Shown here: piece by piece, positions 24,816 through 33,705 of the stretch
Layout: every line of letters starts with the position of its first letter
Numbering within the stretch: position 1 is the first letter of the stretch
Assembly: GCF_030056665.1 (NCBI RefSeq)
Contig: NZ_JASHIG010000001.1
Length of the DNA stretch: 64,000 bases
Direction: 5' to 3' (one strand)
Source of the DNA: Flectobacillus roseus
GTDB lineage: Bacteria > Bacteroidota > Bacteroidia > Cytophagales > Spirosomataceae
Program-made: the position numbers and the translations under genes
The notes under the pieces: generated by a model
Databases searched by the model: none
Seen by the model: only the letters and a program-made list of their open reading frames with translations
Told to the model about the DNA's origin: nothing

Positions 24816-26651
24816 GTGTTAGAAAGATTGTACTTTTTAGTGAGATATTACCTGTATTGGATTATCTACTTTATCATCAGCAAAGAGGTTTTCGTTCTTT
24901 ATCATTTCAATAAATTCCATGCACTCGATACTTGGACTCAAGTCAAAATCTTTTGGGTTGGGCTTCGTTTGGATGCTTCATTTGCTGCTTACCTAAGTAT
25001 TTTACCATTTACTTTATTGGCGTTTTCAATAAACCCAAAAATTCAAAAGTCAATTTTTAGCTTTGTAAAATACTTCACCTATCTGTGTATAATCATTTGC
25101 ACGCTGATAGTAACCATAGATTTGGAACTCTATCGAGCCTGGGGATTCAGGATAGATGCAACGCCTTTAATGTATTTGAGCAGTCCTGACGAAATGATGG
25201 CTTCCGCAGGAGCTTCACCCATTGGACTATTAATATTTATCTGGGTAGTCATAAGTATCATTTCAATTCTTGCCTTTCATTTTCTATTTCAAAAAGTAAG
25301 ATTTGAAAAGCTTCCTTGGCTCAACTTTCCAATTGTGCTTTTTTTAGCTGCTGTGCTCATTATTCCTATTCGTGGAGGTTTACAATTGGCCCCTATCAAT
25401 CAGAGCGCAGTATATTTCTCAAACAAACTATTTGCAAACCATGCTGCCATTAATCCACTTTGGAATTTTGCAGATTCTTGGTTTAATAAAACAGCTGACA
25501 AGGGTAATCCTTATCAATATCTACCTACCAGAGAGGCCGAATCAGAAGTATCAAGAACCTTACAGAATAGCTCACCAACGACTGAATATGTTATAGATAC
25601 CACGATAACGAAACCCAATGTTTTAATCATCACTTGGGAGAGTCTTACAGCAAAAGTGTTTGATAAAACAGGTGGAATAAAAGGTGTTTTGCCCGAATTA
25701 GGTAAAATTGCTGACGAAGGTATCCTTTTCAGGAACTGTTTTGCCAGTGGTGACCGTTCAGATAAAGGATTGATTGCTATTTTGAGCGCATTTCCTGCTC
25801 AACCAACGGCAAGTGTCATGACTATGCCAAAGAAGACGGCTCATTTGCCTATTCTGAGTCAGGATTTCAAAAAACAGGGATACCGTACAGCATGGTATTA
25901 TGGTGGAGAGCCCGAATTTGCCAATATAAAATCGTACATGTTGGCGGGTGAATTCGACCAATTAATCACCAAAGAAAACTTTGACCCGAAGGATATGAAT
26001 TCCAAATGGGGAGCACACGACCATGTGGTTTTCAATCGACTGTTACACGATTTGAATGGGCAAAAAGAACCTTTCTTTGTCAATTATTTTACCTTAAGTA
26101 GTCATGAACCATTTGAAGTACCGATGGAAACGGTTTTTAAAGGTGATGATATGAAAGATAAGTTTATCAATGCTCATCATTATACGGATAGAAGTCTAGG
26201 AAAATTTATCGCTGAAGCGAAAAAACAAGACTGGTGGAAAAATACTATCGTCATCATTGTCGCAGATCATGGACACCCACTACCCAAAGACGATAAAAAA
26301 ATTGACAATTTTCATATTCCAATGGTTTGGACTGGCGGTGCATTGAAGGTAAAAGGTAAAGTAGTAGATTCAGTTTGTTCCCAAAATGATTTAGTGGCTA
26401 CGCTCCTAGCACAGCTTCGCATGCCAAATCCAGCCTATCAATGGTCAAAAAATATATTTCAACAAAATTATCAACCGTCGGCATATTATGTATTCAATGA
26501 TGGTTTTGGTTGGGTTAGTCCACTAGGAAATTTTGCCTTTGACAATCAAGGTAAAAACCTTATCGAAACCACAGGAAAAGTCGATTCAAACCTTGTAAAA
26601 CAAGGAAAAGCATATCTTCAGTTATCATTTCAAGCATTTTTGAATTTATAG
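24816..26651 (+). CDS. LTA synthase-like sulfatase-fold membrane enzyme
   Basis: 611 residues: about five membrane helices in the first 190, then an extracytoplasmic alkaline-phosphatase/sulfatase domain of the LtaS/OpgB type that moves phosphoglycerol or phosphoethanolamine onto glycans or lipids. Metal-binding landmarks are ITWESLTAK, the nucleophile region CFASGDRSDKG, and VADHGHPLPK near the end. Related proteins usually have a Thr in the DR(T)DKG nucleophile position; here it is Ser. The GTG start is the only start that keeps the first helix. Bacteroidota make no lipoteichoic acid, so the true acceptor is unknown. Confidence 0.85.
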   Translation: MLERLYFLVRYYLYWIIYFIISKEVFVLYHFNKFHALDTWTQVKIFWVGLRLDASFAAYLSILPFTLLAFSINPKIQKSIFSFVKYFTYLCIIICTLIVTIDLELYRAWGFRIDATPLMYLSSPDEMMASAGASPIGLLIFIWVVISIISILAFHFLFQKVRFEKLPWLNFPIVLFLAAVLIIPIRGGLQLAPINQSAVYFSNKLFANHAAINPLWNFADSWFNKTADKGNPYQYLPTREAESEVSRTLQNSSPTTEYVIDTTITKPNVLIITWESLTAKVFDKTGGIKGVLPELGKIADEGILFRNCFASGDRSDKGLIAILSAFPAQPTASVMTMPKKTAHLPILSQDFKKQGYRTAWYYGGEPEFANIKSYMLAGEFDQLITKENFDPKDMNSKWGAHDHVVFNRLLHDLNGQKEPFFVNYFTLSSHEPFEVPMETVFKGDDMKDKFINAHHYTDRSLGKFIAEAKKQDWWKNTIVIIVADHGHPLPKDDKKIDNFHIPMVWTGGALKVKGKVVDSVCSQNDLVATLLAQLRMPNPAYQWSKNIFQQNYQPSAYYVFNDGFGWVSPLGNFAFDNQGKNLIETTGKVDSNLVKQGKAYLQLSFQAFLNL

Positions 26652-26654
26652 CTG

Positions 26655-26662
26655 TAACTTTG
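26655..26662 (+). promoter_or_regulatory. -7 box TAACTTTG for mtaB
   Basis: TAACTTTG starts 4 bp past the previous gene's stop and 31 bp before the mtaB start, so mtaB may have its own promoter. Confidence 0.5.
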
Positions 26663-26685
26663 CCAAATAGATTTCAAAAAGATTT

Positions 26686-28041
26686 ATGCAAAATACTGAG
26701 AATCACACGGATAAAAAGAAAGTAGCCTTTTATACCTTGGGCTGTAAATTGAACTATTCGGAGACATCAACGATTTCCCGAATGTTTGAATCTAAAGGGT
26801 ATGAAAAAGTAGAGTTCAATCAGAAACCCGATATATTTATCATCAATACATGTTCGGTAACCGAAAATGCCGATAAGAAATGTAAGAAAATTGTCAAGGA
26901 AGCCAACAAAATTAACCCTGATGGCTACGTGACAATTATTGGTTGTTACGCGCAATTGAAGCCACAAGAAATTGCTGATATTGAGGGAGTTGATGCTGTT
27001 TTGGGTGCGGCAGAGAAGTTTCAATTGATTGACTTGTTGGATGGTTTTGTGAAAGAACCAAGTGGACAAAAAGCTAAAGTTTACAATCAAAATATCGAAG
27101 AGGCCATTGATTATCATACCTCTTATTCTTTGAATGACCGTACACGAACCTTCTTGAAAGTACAGGATGGTTGTGATTACCCTTGTGCATACTGTACCAT
27201 TCCTTTGGCACGTGGAGCCAGTCGTTCAGACAGTATTGCCAATGTGGTAAAGGCAGCACAAGAAATTGCAGCAAGTGGCGTAAAAGAAATCGTATTGACA
27301 GGTGTGAATATTGGGGATTTTGGTTTACGTAACGGCACAAGAGAAGAAACTTTCTTCGATTTGGTCAAAGCACTTGACGAGGTAGAGGGAATCAATCGCT
27401 TTAGAATCTCGTCTATCGAACCAAACTTGTTGACAGATGAAATTATCGCATTCGTAGCGCAGTCAAAACGCTTTGTACCGCACTTCCATATCCCATTACA
27501 ATCGGGTTCTAACAAAGTTTTGGGCTTAATGCGTCGTCGTTACAAAAGAGAATTGTATGTAGATAGAGTTCAAAAAATCAAAGAACTCATGCCCGATTGT
27601 TGTATTGGCGTTGATGTCATTGTAGGTCATCCAGGTGAAACAGAAGAAGAGTTTTTGGAAACTTATAATTTCCTAAATGAACTTCCTATCAGTTATTTGC
27701 ACGTATTCACTTATTCAGAACGTGAAAATACCACTGCATTGACGATAAAACCCGTAGTGCCACAAAGCAAACGTGCAGAACGCTCGAAAATGTTACATAT
27801 ATTATCAGACAAAAAACGTCGATATTTCTATGAACAACAATTAGGAAAAAGCTTTGAAGTACTATTCGAAGAAGATGTGGAAGATGGGCAAATGCAAGGC
27901 TTTACCGAGAATTATGTTCGCGTGACAGCCAAATATGACCCGCTCTTAATCAATGAAACTAAGCAAGTTGCCTTGGTAAGCATTAATGAAAAAATGCTAG
28001 TGGAGGTTCAAGAAGCCGAAGTATTATTCGAAAGTCATTAA
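26686..28041 (+). CDS. mtaB: tRNA t6A37 methylthiotransferase MtaB
   Basis: A 451-residue radical SAM methylthiotransferase that converts t6A37 to ms2t6A in tRNAs reading ANN codons. The UPF0004 domain has its three cysteines C20 (TLGCKLNY), C56 (NTCSVTE) and C87 (IGCYAQL). The radical SAM cluster is C163, C167, C170 (GCDYPCAYC), and a TRAM-like C-terminus follows (about 385-445). The LGCKLN and DYHTSYS features fit MtaB rather than MiaB or RimO. Confidence 0.93.
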   Translation: MQNTENHTDKKKVAFYTLGCKLNYSETSTISRMFESKGYEKVEFNQKPDIFIINTCSVTENADKKCKKIVKEANKINPDGYVTIIGCYAQLKPQEIADIEGVDAVLGAAEKFQLIDLLDGFVKEPSGQKAKVYNQNIEEAIDYHTSYSLNDRTRTFLKVQDGCDYPCAYCTIPLARGASRSDSIANVVKAAQEIAASGVKEIVLTGVNIGDFGLRNGTREETFFDLVKALDEVEGINRFRISSIEPNLLTDEIIAFVAQSKRFVPHFHIPLQSGSNKVLGLMRRRYKRELYVDRVQKIKELMPDCCIGVDVIVGHPGETEEEFLETYNFLNELPISYLHVFTYSERENTTALTIKPVVPQSKRAERSKMLHILSDKKRRYFYEQQLGKSFEVLFEEDVEDGQMQGFTENYVRVTAKYDPLLINETKQVALVSINEKMLVEVQEAEVLFESH

Positions 28042-28046
28042 AAACA

Positions 28047-28080
28047 AAAAAGGCTGTTCAGAGTTGAGCAGCCTTTTCTT
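28047..28080 (+). terminator. Terminator after mtaB
   Basis: A stem of about 12 bp with one G-U pair (arms starting 28047 and 28065) is followed by a T-rich tract. Confidence 0.75.
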
Positions 28081-28093
28081 ATAACAAAACAAA

Positions 28094-28117
28094 ACCACAA
28101 GAAACCAAACTTGTGGT
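28094..28117. repeat. Short hairpin ACCACAAG...CTTGTGGT, copy 1
   Basis: An 8-bp stem with an 8-nt loop, preceded by AACAAAAC. A near-identical hairpin with the same left flank is at 31087-31110. Both lie about 25-100 bp past the stop of a minus-strand gene and next to a larger terminator, so they may act as minus-strand terminators. Confidence 0.55.
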
Positions 28118-28213
28118 CTGCAAAGATAATTAATATTCTTAGAATAATACTAACAATCGGCGAATTTTCTCCAAATTGTTCAATTACTCATTTTATCCTT
28201 TATATTCAGTAGA

Positions 28214-28807
28214 TTATGAAGGGTTCCCGTCTTTAGGGAATTTTCTTTTCTTGAAAAATCTAGGGCGTGATGGCGCATAGGAAGCCATAATCTCATACAC
28301 ATCATTTGTACCTATTTCCTCAGCCATTCTCAACAACAACAAAGCACTCACCTCCGCATCCTCCATCGCATTATGATGGTTAAAACGGTGATTGAGTTTG
28401 TTCGTAGCAAGTGTATTCAAGCCATACCCCGGCTCCTCTTTCCATATTTTTTTTGACAACTCCAAAGAGCACAACGAAGCATATCGAATCGGAGGAATAC
28501 CGTATAGTTCTAAAACGGTACTCAGCACCCCAAAATCAAACTTTCCATTGTGAGCCACCAAGGTAGTATTTTCGAGATAAGGCTTAATTTCTGGCCATAC
28601 TTGGTCGAAAGTTGGTTGTTCCTCCAACAATTCTGCTGATAATCCATGCACACGAAATTGATAGTACCCTACCTCAAAAGGTTCAGGACGAATCAACCAT
28701 TCTTTTCTCTCAGTAATCACGCCATTTTCGACTTTGACTGCCCCCAAAGCACACGCACTACTTCTACTATTATTGGCAGTTTCAAAATCTATTGCTGTAA
28801 AATTCAT
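28214..28807 (-). CDS. DnaQ-like 3'-5' exonuclease (DEDDh)
   Basis: A 197-residue exonuclease-fold protein. The catalytic Exo I motif is AIDFETAN (D7, E9), Exo II lies in LVAHNGKFDFGVL, and Exo III is the C-terminal HHNAMEDAEVSALLLL with His and Asp. It is of the stand-alone proofreading-like kind rather than a polymerase subunit. The start at 28807 was preferred to 28855 because the Exo I motif should be near the N-terminus. The C-terminus is basic (KKRKFPKD). Confidence 0.87.
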   Translation of the reverse strand: MNFTAIDFETANNSRSSACALGAVKVENGVITERKEWLIRPEPFEVGYYQFRVHGLSAELLEEQPTFDQVWPEIKPYLENTTLVAHNGKFDFGVLSTVLELYGIPPIRYASLCSLELSKKIWKEEPGYGLNTLATNKLNHRFNHHNAMEDAEVSALLLLRMAEEIGTNDVYEIMASYAPSRPRFFKKRKFPKDGNPS

Positions 28808-29099
28808 ACTAATAACATCTTCATCACATCGGCTCAAATGCTTCCATAAAAGCAAAATCTGTAAACCAAATTCACTGAATATAAAATAAGTTTCTGTTCT
28901 CTATAAATGCAAATATCGGAAAAAAGGAGCGAAAATGGTAGAAAATAGATAGGTGATTCTAGTAATAGGTTTGATTGTCCGATTAGTTTTAAGACGGCCA
29001 AACCCAGAAAATAAGTTCTCCTAAACGAGAACTTCTTGAGATTGGTGAAGACTATGTTATTTTTTACTTTAGTGGGAGGAAAGTTTAATCCATTAGTTT

Positions 29100-29756
29100 A
29101 TGAAAAACATGATGATTCCAATGGAAATCGAGCTAAAACCGTCTGAAAAGGTTTTAGAGTTAAATCAACTTTTACCTATCAATGATAGTTCTGGTAAAAT
29201 TGTGGATATTTTTATTCCAAACCTAAGCAAGATAAATCTTAATACAGAAGGAAATATTGAACTTCCTTTAGAAAGGGCTATTGAATATGACCGATTACTT
29301 TTGAAAGTTTATAAATGTTCATATATCTCTGCTTTATTGGCAAAGAAAATCGGAGCAATATATGAACTAATAAAAAAAGAGAATTCTGCAAAAGATGAAA
29401 CCACTTTTTTGGAAAAATTCGAGTATTTGAAAGAATTCCTTAAAGCTGATTTAATATTTTCTACAGGATCTAAAAAACTACAGTTCAAGTATCAAAGAGA
29501 ACAGTTTTGTAGTCGCCTAGAAGCTTTTTTTATTCGACGAACAATTTTTAAATATGGAATTCCATGTGTTATGGAAGACGATAATAAACTATTGTTAAGA
29601 ATTCAGAAGGGTGATGAACTAACAAAATATTGTTATTACAGCTTAACCGAAGGTATTTTAAAAAGTTATTTTAAAGAATATTTAGAACTAAATCAGATAT
29701 TAGTCGACCTTGAAACAAATTATAGCTCTTTAAGGGGATTATTAGATTTAGAGTAA
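29100..29756 (+). CDS. Unknown protein in accessory island
   Basis: 218 residues, helical, no signal peptide or membrane segment, no motif that I recognise. It begins MKNMMIPMEIELKPSEKVLE; the start could equally be M4 or M8. Lys/Glu-rich with many Ile/Leu, AT-richer than neighbouring housekeeping genes. It is followed by a ParB-domain remnant and an AbiGi-like gene, both on the same strand, which suggests mobile origin. No partner role can be assigned. Confidence 0.65.
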   Translation: MKNMMIPMEIELKPSEKVLELNQLLPINDSSGKIVDIFIPNLSKINLNTEGNIELPLERAIEYDRLLLKVYKCSYISALLAKKIGAIYELIKKENSAKDETTFLEKFEYLKEFLKADLIFSTGSKKLQFKYQREQFCSRLEAFFIRRTIFKYGIPCVMEDDNKLLLRIQKGDELTKYCYYSLTEGILKSYFKEYLELNQILVDLETNYSSLRGLLDLE

Positions 29757-29761
29757 ATTAA

Positions 29762-30145
29762 AAGTTCAGATGTCTACACAAAAAACTAGAATGGCACGTT
29801 GAGAGTATTGCTTGGCGTGACATGACATATTACGAGCATAATCCTTGTAAGATGTCCGTAAAGACCCAACAGAAGCTTCGTGAAAGTTATGAGAAGTTTG
29901 GCGATGTCGAAATTCCTGTACTGGATTTTGATAATATGATTATTGCTGGTCACCAGCGGCACTCGGTAATGTTAGCCACTGGCTTCGACGACGAGCTGGC
30001 CGAAGTAAACAAAGGCGGATTAGATAAACACAGGAACATCGATGCCGCAAAAAAGGATTTCGAGTATTTACAAAGGTTTTTGGGAAAAGAAATTGTTACT
30101 TTAAGAAAAGGCACTGGCAAAGGACATCAATACCCAAAAGTCTGA
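29762..30145 (+). pseudogene. Remnant of a ParB-domain protein, chimeric
   Basis: An open frame running from the stop at 29759-29761 to 30145; only an internal ATG at 29822 is available as start. Residues KLEWHVESIAWRDMTYYEHN and what follows read like the N-terminal ParB/sulfiredoxin-fold domain found in phage-type DNA methylases and partition proteins, including the signature AGHQR. The domain stops abruptly after about 50 residues and the last 50 residues (from GGLDKHRNIDAAKKD on) do not look like its continuation. It appears to be a 5'- and 3'-truncated gene joined to another fragment. Function unlikely. Confidence 0.6.
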
Positions 30146-30201
30146 AATTACCTTTTAAAAATTTTGAAGTTAGATTATTAGCAAACCAAACAATTCAATT
30201 C

Positions 30202-30972
30202 ATGTACGATTCAATTAGTAGTTCTTCTATTTTGCATTTTACGAGTTCAATTCAAAGCTTATCTGGAATACTTAAAGATGGTTTTAAAATTAAATATTGT
30301 CTAGAGTATGTACCTTACAAAAGCAACAATGGTTCTCTCCAATATGCATTTCCAATGGTGTGTTTTTGTGATATACCAATAAATAAAGCACAAACGCAAA
30401 TGTCTAATTATGGAAAGTATGGATTTGGCCTATCAAGGGATTGGGCTATCAAAATGAAAATGAATCCTGTATTATATATAGATTCAAATTCCTTAGTTGA
30501 AGCCAGTATTACAGAATTATTTCATTGGAGTATTAACCATTTTAATGAAAATCCAGAGCACATTTTAAATGCAAAGGATGTTGCTCTACGTCCTCTTTTT
30601 AATTTATTCGCTTTTACTAAACAATTTAAAGGTTTTAATTCATTCAAGAATGATCCATCATTTAAATTTTATGATGAAAGAGAGTGGAGGTATGTTTTCA
30701 CCCAATATGTCCAAGAACTTGATTCAGACATCGTTCCTTTGATTCCTGGTAAAACGTATATTAGCAATAAGGATAAGTATAACCAAAATCTAATTGATAA
30801 CTACCTAATTTTTACAATTGAGGACATTCAACACATCATAGTGGAGACAGACCAAGAAATACCTGAGATTATGAGGATACTCGAAGATAACATTAAGTGT
30901 CAAGACAAATCTCAACTTGACATCTTAAAAACTCGGATATTAAGTGTCCAAAGGCTAATTTCTGATTTTTAA
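30202..30972 (+). CDS. AbiGi-like abortive infection protein
   Basis: 256 residues, soluble. The N-terminus SSILHFTSSIQSLSGILKDG, followed by PMVCFCDIPINKAQTQMSNY, GKYGFGLSRDWAIK and a later DEREWRYVF, matches my memory of the AbiGi family (listed as antitoxin of the lactococcal AbiG phage-defence pair). HFT...GILKDGF at the start and an E-x-E-W-R late motif also resemble ADP-ribosyltransferase-like folds such as DUF2971/DarT, which is inference only. No AbiGii toxin gene follows; a terminator is 20 bp downstream. AT-rich compared with neighbours. Confidence 0.6.
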   Translation: MYDSISSSSILHFTSSIQSLSGILKDGFKIKYCLEYVPYKSNNGSLQYAFPMVCFCDIPINKAQTQMSNYGKYGFGLSRDWAIKMKMNPVLYIDSNSLVEASITELFHWSINHFNENPEHILNAKDVALRPLFNLFAFTKQFKGFNSFKNDPSFKFYDEREWRYVFTQYVQELDSDIVPLIPGKTYISNKDKYNQNLIDNYLIFTIEDIQHIIVETDQEIPEIMRILEDNIKCQDKSQLDILKTRILSVQRLISDF

Positions 30973-30994
30973 CCCTTACTTTAATAACTCCCTC

Positions 30995-31020
30995 AGCCTG
31001 CCATATCAGTAGGCTTTTTT
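30995..31020 (+). terminator. Terminator after the AbiGi-like gene
   Basis: A 7-bp stem with one G-U pair (30995-31001 with 31009-31015) directly followed by a T run. Confidence 0.7.
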
Positions 31021-31041
31021 AATAATCATTCCCCAAAAAAC

Positions 31042-31076
31042 AAAATGCCCTCTGACATAGTCTGAGGGCATTTTTT
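31042..31076. terminator. Hairpin with A/T tracts near the amtB 3' end
   Basis: An 11-bp stem (AAAATGCCCTC with its complement) followed by T5 on the plus strand and A-rich on the other side. It could serve both the AbiGi-like gene and amtB. Confidence 0.7.
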
Positions 31077-31086
31077 CTGAAACAAA

Positions 31087-31110
31087 ACCACAAGAACCAT
31101 TACTTGTGGT
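31087..31110. repeat. Short hairpin ACCACAAG...CTTGTGGT, copy 2
   Basis: The same 8-bp arms as 28094-28117 with the same AACAAAACCACAAGAA left side and an 8-nt loop. It lies 23 bp past the amtB stop. Confidence 0.55.
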
Positions 31111-31132
31111 CATGCTTGTATAGTTATTAATC

Positions 31133-32470
31133 CTAAACTTCTACTAAAGATTCGTCGTGTTGTGAGATATCCAAACCTACTCTTTCTTCTTCTTCTGTCA
31201 CACGCAATGGAATAATTTTGTCTGTGATGAACAACAATGCGTAAGAAGCTAAGAAAGCGAAAGCTGAAACTACAACCAAAGCTACGATGTGTTTGATGAA
31301 CAAAGAAGCGTCACCACCGATGAACAAACCTTCTTCTGCTACTGCTCCGTTGATTGCTTTTGAAGCAAACAAACCTGTCAACAACATACCCATCATACCA
31401 CCTGTACCATGGCAAGGGAATACATCTAATGTATCATCCAATTTAGAGTTAGCTCTCCAGTGAGCAGCGATGTTAGAAACGATTGCTGAAACTGTACCGA
31501 TAAAGATAGCTGCTGGAACTGATACAAAACCAGATGCTGGCGTGATAGCTACTAGACCAACTACTGCACCGATTGAGAAACCTAATGCTGATACTTTACG
31601 ACCACGAGTTACATCAAATAATACCCATGACAAACCTGCTGAAGCCGCTGCTACGTGAGTTGTTGCGAAAGCTGAAACAGCCAAAGAACCTGCACCTACT
31701 GCTGAACCAGCGTTGAAACCAAACCAACCGAACCATAATAAACCTGTACCTAACAATACGTAAGGGATGTTTGCTGGAGGAAGGATGTTTGCTTCTACGT
31801 GTGACTTACGACGTTTCAAGTAAATAGCACCTGCTAATGCTGCCCAACCTGCTGACATGTGTACTACAGTACCACCTGCGAAGTCAAGAACACCATATTT
31901 GAACAACCAACCTTCTGGGTGCCATGTCCAGTGAGCTAATGGAGCATATACCACTACACAGAACAATACCATGAATAATACGAATGCACGGAAGTTGATA
32001 CGTTCTGCCAAAGCACCTGAAATCAAAGCTGGAGTGATTACAGCAAACTTCATTTGGAAGAAGGCAAACAAAGCAAAAGGAATAGTTGGAGCTAATGACC
32101 AAGGCTTACCATCAAATACACCTTTGAAGAAAGCATACTCAAATGGATTTCCGATAAGACCATTGATTGAGCTACCAAATGCTAATGAGAAACCAAAAAT
32201 TACCCAAATCAAAGTAATTACGCCCATTGCAATAAATGATTGCAACATTGTTGAGATTACGTTTTTGTGGTTAACCATACCACCATAGAAGTAAGCCAAA
32301 CCAGGTGTCATTAATAATACAAGACCTGCAGATACTAACATCCATGCGATGTCACCAGTGTCAAGACCTTCTGTTACAGCAGGACCTGGAGTTGGAACAC
32401 CAAAGGCAGCAAAAAAAGCAATTACCAGGAGGATCAACATCGGGATCCAAGTTGGTTTTTGTTGTGTCAT
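31133..32470 (-). CDS. amtB: Ammonium transporter
   Basis: A 445-residue AmtB/Rh-family inner-membrane channel. The N-terminal hydrophobic segment may be a signal sequence, and 11 transmembrane helices follow. Signatures include AWMLVSAGLVLLMTPGLAYF, GFNAGSAVGAG, the DFAGGTVVHMSAGWAALAGA block with its pore His, and the C-terminal CHGTGGMMGMLLTGLF. High-quality codon use suggests strong expression. It follows the porin gene on the same strand, 128 bp away, and no glnK gene is adjacent. Confidence 0.96.
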   Translation of the reverse strand: MTQQKPTWIPMLILLVIAFFAAFGVPTPGPAVTEGLDTGDIAWMLVSAGLVLLMTPGLAYFYGGMVNHKNVISTMLQSFIAMGVITLIWVIFGFSLAFGSSINGLIGNPFEYAFFKGVFDGKPWSLAPTIPFALFAFFQMKFAVITPALISGALAERINFRAFVLFMVLFCVVVYAPLAHWTWHPEGWLFKYGVLDFAGGTVVHMSAGWAALAGAIYLKRRKSHVEANILPPANIPYVLLGTGLLWFGWFGFNAGSAVGAGSLAVSAFATTHVAAASAGLSWVLFDVTRGRKVSALGFSIGAVVGLVAITPASGFVSVPAAIFIGTVSAIVSNIAAHWRANSKLDDTLDVFPCHGTGGMMGMLLTGLFASKAINGAVAEEGLFIGGDASLFIKHIVALVVVSAFAFLASYALLFITDKIIPLRVTEEEERVGLDISQHDESLVEV

Positions 32471-32548
32471 GATACTAAAAGTTTTAGGGTTTATGGATTT
32501 TGTTTTCAGAGAATGTCAACCGTTGCCGTTTGACAATTATCTTAAATT

Positions 32549-32582
32549 AAGTCAGGAATAAAGGGATAGATATTCCTGACTT
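32549..32582 (-). terminator. Hairpin between porin and amtB genes
   Basis: A perfect 12-bp stem (32549-32560 with 32571-32582). Read on the minus strand it is followed by A-rich rather than U-rich sequence, so it is more likely an attenuator or RNA-stabilising hairpin that lets part of the transcript continue into amtB. Confidence 0.5.
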
Positions 32583-32598
32583 AGTTGTAATATCTTAA

Positions 32599-33705
32599 TT
32601 AGAATTTGTAAATCATTGCCCAAGTAAATGTTGACTGAGACTTAGTGTCTTTTCCATCACCATCTACGAAGAAGTTTTTGTCGTAAGAGTCAACTCTGAA
32701 TTCAGGCTTCAATAACAAGTGACCATCTGCTACTGTAAATGTAGGAGTAATTGTGAATGAATTTACACTTACACCGTTACCATTTGCATCAATCAAAGCA
32801 GTTACACCATCTTTGTTAGAGAATGATTCATAACGAGCACCTAAGCTAAATGTACTTGAGAAGTCATATTTAGGATACAATGCTACACCACCCCAAGTTT
32901 TGCCACCTTGTTCACCAGTTGCTGCGTTCAAACCGAATAAGAATTTATCAGTCACTTGGTAAGTTGTTGTCAAGTCTAACAAGTTGTAAGTTCCTGTTGG
33001 TGTTACACCTGTTACTGGGTCTTTTGAGTTACGGTTGATTGTGATACCGTTAACATATACATTCCATCCTGCTGTTGGTTGTACAAATACTTGTGCAATC
33101 AAACCTGGTTTATTGTTGTTGCTATACAATTGGTCAACACCACTTACGATACCGCCCATCAAAGCAAATTTATCAGAGAATGCATAAGCAGCTTTAACAC
33201 CTACATGGTAGAAAGGACCATTATTAAATAAGTTCGAAAGCGAGTAGTGATAGTTAGCTGGAGCATCGATTACTTCATAGCCAATGTGTGTACCGAACTG
33301 ACCAGCTGTTAAAGTAAACTTATCTGTAGCCTTCCAGTTGAAATAAGCTTGTTTGATAATCAATGAAGATGATCCGTCTTTTCCTAATGGACCAATGTTG
33401 TTACCATAGTTTCCTAAGTCAGCGTTCGGACCGAATGCCAAGTCTACAACAACATCAGATTTGCTAGTTGAGTATCCAATTTTAGTTTGAGCCAAACCTA
33501 AAGAGAAACCTGTTTTCTGATCAAATGCTCTAGCTGTACCAGAAGCACCTGTGTTCTTCATATCTCTTGGATTATTGAAGTTTGACAAATAGTAAGAATC
33601 AATGTATCCAGAGAATGTAAACTTACCTTTATCTTCCTCCTTTTCTTGAGAAAATGCAGGAACCGCTAAAAACAAAGAAAATAATGCCGTTAAAGTCTTT
33701 TTCAT
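32599..33705 (-). CDS. Outer-membrane beta-barrel porin paired with amtB
   Basis: 368 residues with a signal peptide (MKKTLTALFSLFLAVPAFSQ), then KFTFSGYIDSYYLSNFNNP and repeated amphipathic beta strands ending in the C-terminal aromatic residue (WAMIYKF). Strand pairs such as KFTLTAGQFGTHIGYEVIDA and FSLGARYESFSNKDG are typical of 16-strand-like porins. It should form a channel in the outer membrane. Position upstream of amtB suggests it admits nitrogen compounds; that is inference. Confidence 0.85.
   Translation of the reverse strand: MKKTLTALFSLFLAVPAFSQEKEEDKGKFTFSGYIDSYYLSNFNNPRDMKNTGASGTARAFDQKTGFSLGLAQTKIGYSTSKSDVVVDLAFGPNADLGNYGNNIGPLGKDGSSSLIIKQAYFNWKATDKFTLTAGQFGTHIGYEVIDAPANYHYSLSNLFNNGPFYHVGVKAAYAFSDKFALMGGIVSGVDQLYSNNNKPGLIAQVFVQPTAGWNVYVNGITINRNSKDPVTGVTPTGTYNLLDLTTTYQVTDKFLFGLNAATGEQGGKTWGGVALYPKYDFSSTFSLGARYESFSNKDGVTALIDANGNGVSVNSFTITPTFTVADGHLLLKPEFRVDSYDKNFFVDGDGKDTKSQSTFTWAMIYKF

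Noticed and set aside
29100..29756. AbiGii toxin partner for the AbiGi-like gene
   Set aside because: No similarity to AbiGii is visible, and a ParB remnant separates the two genes.
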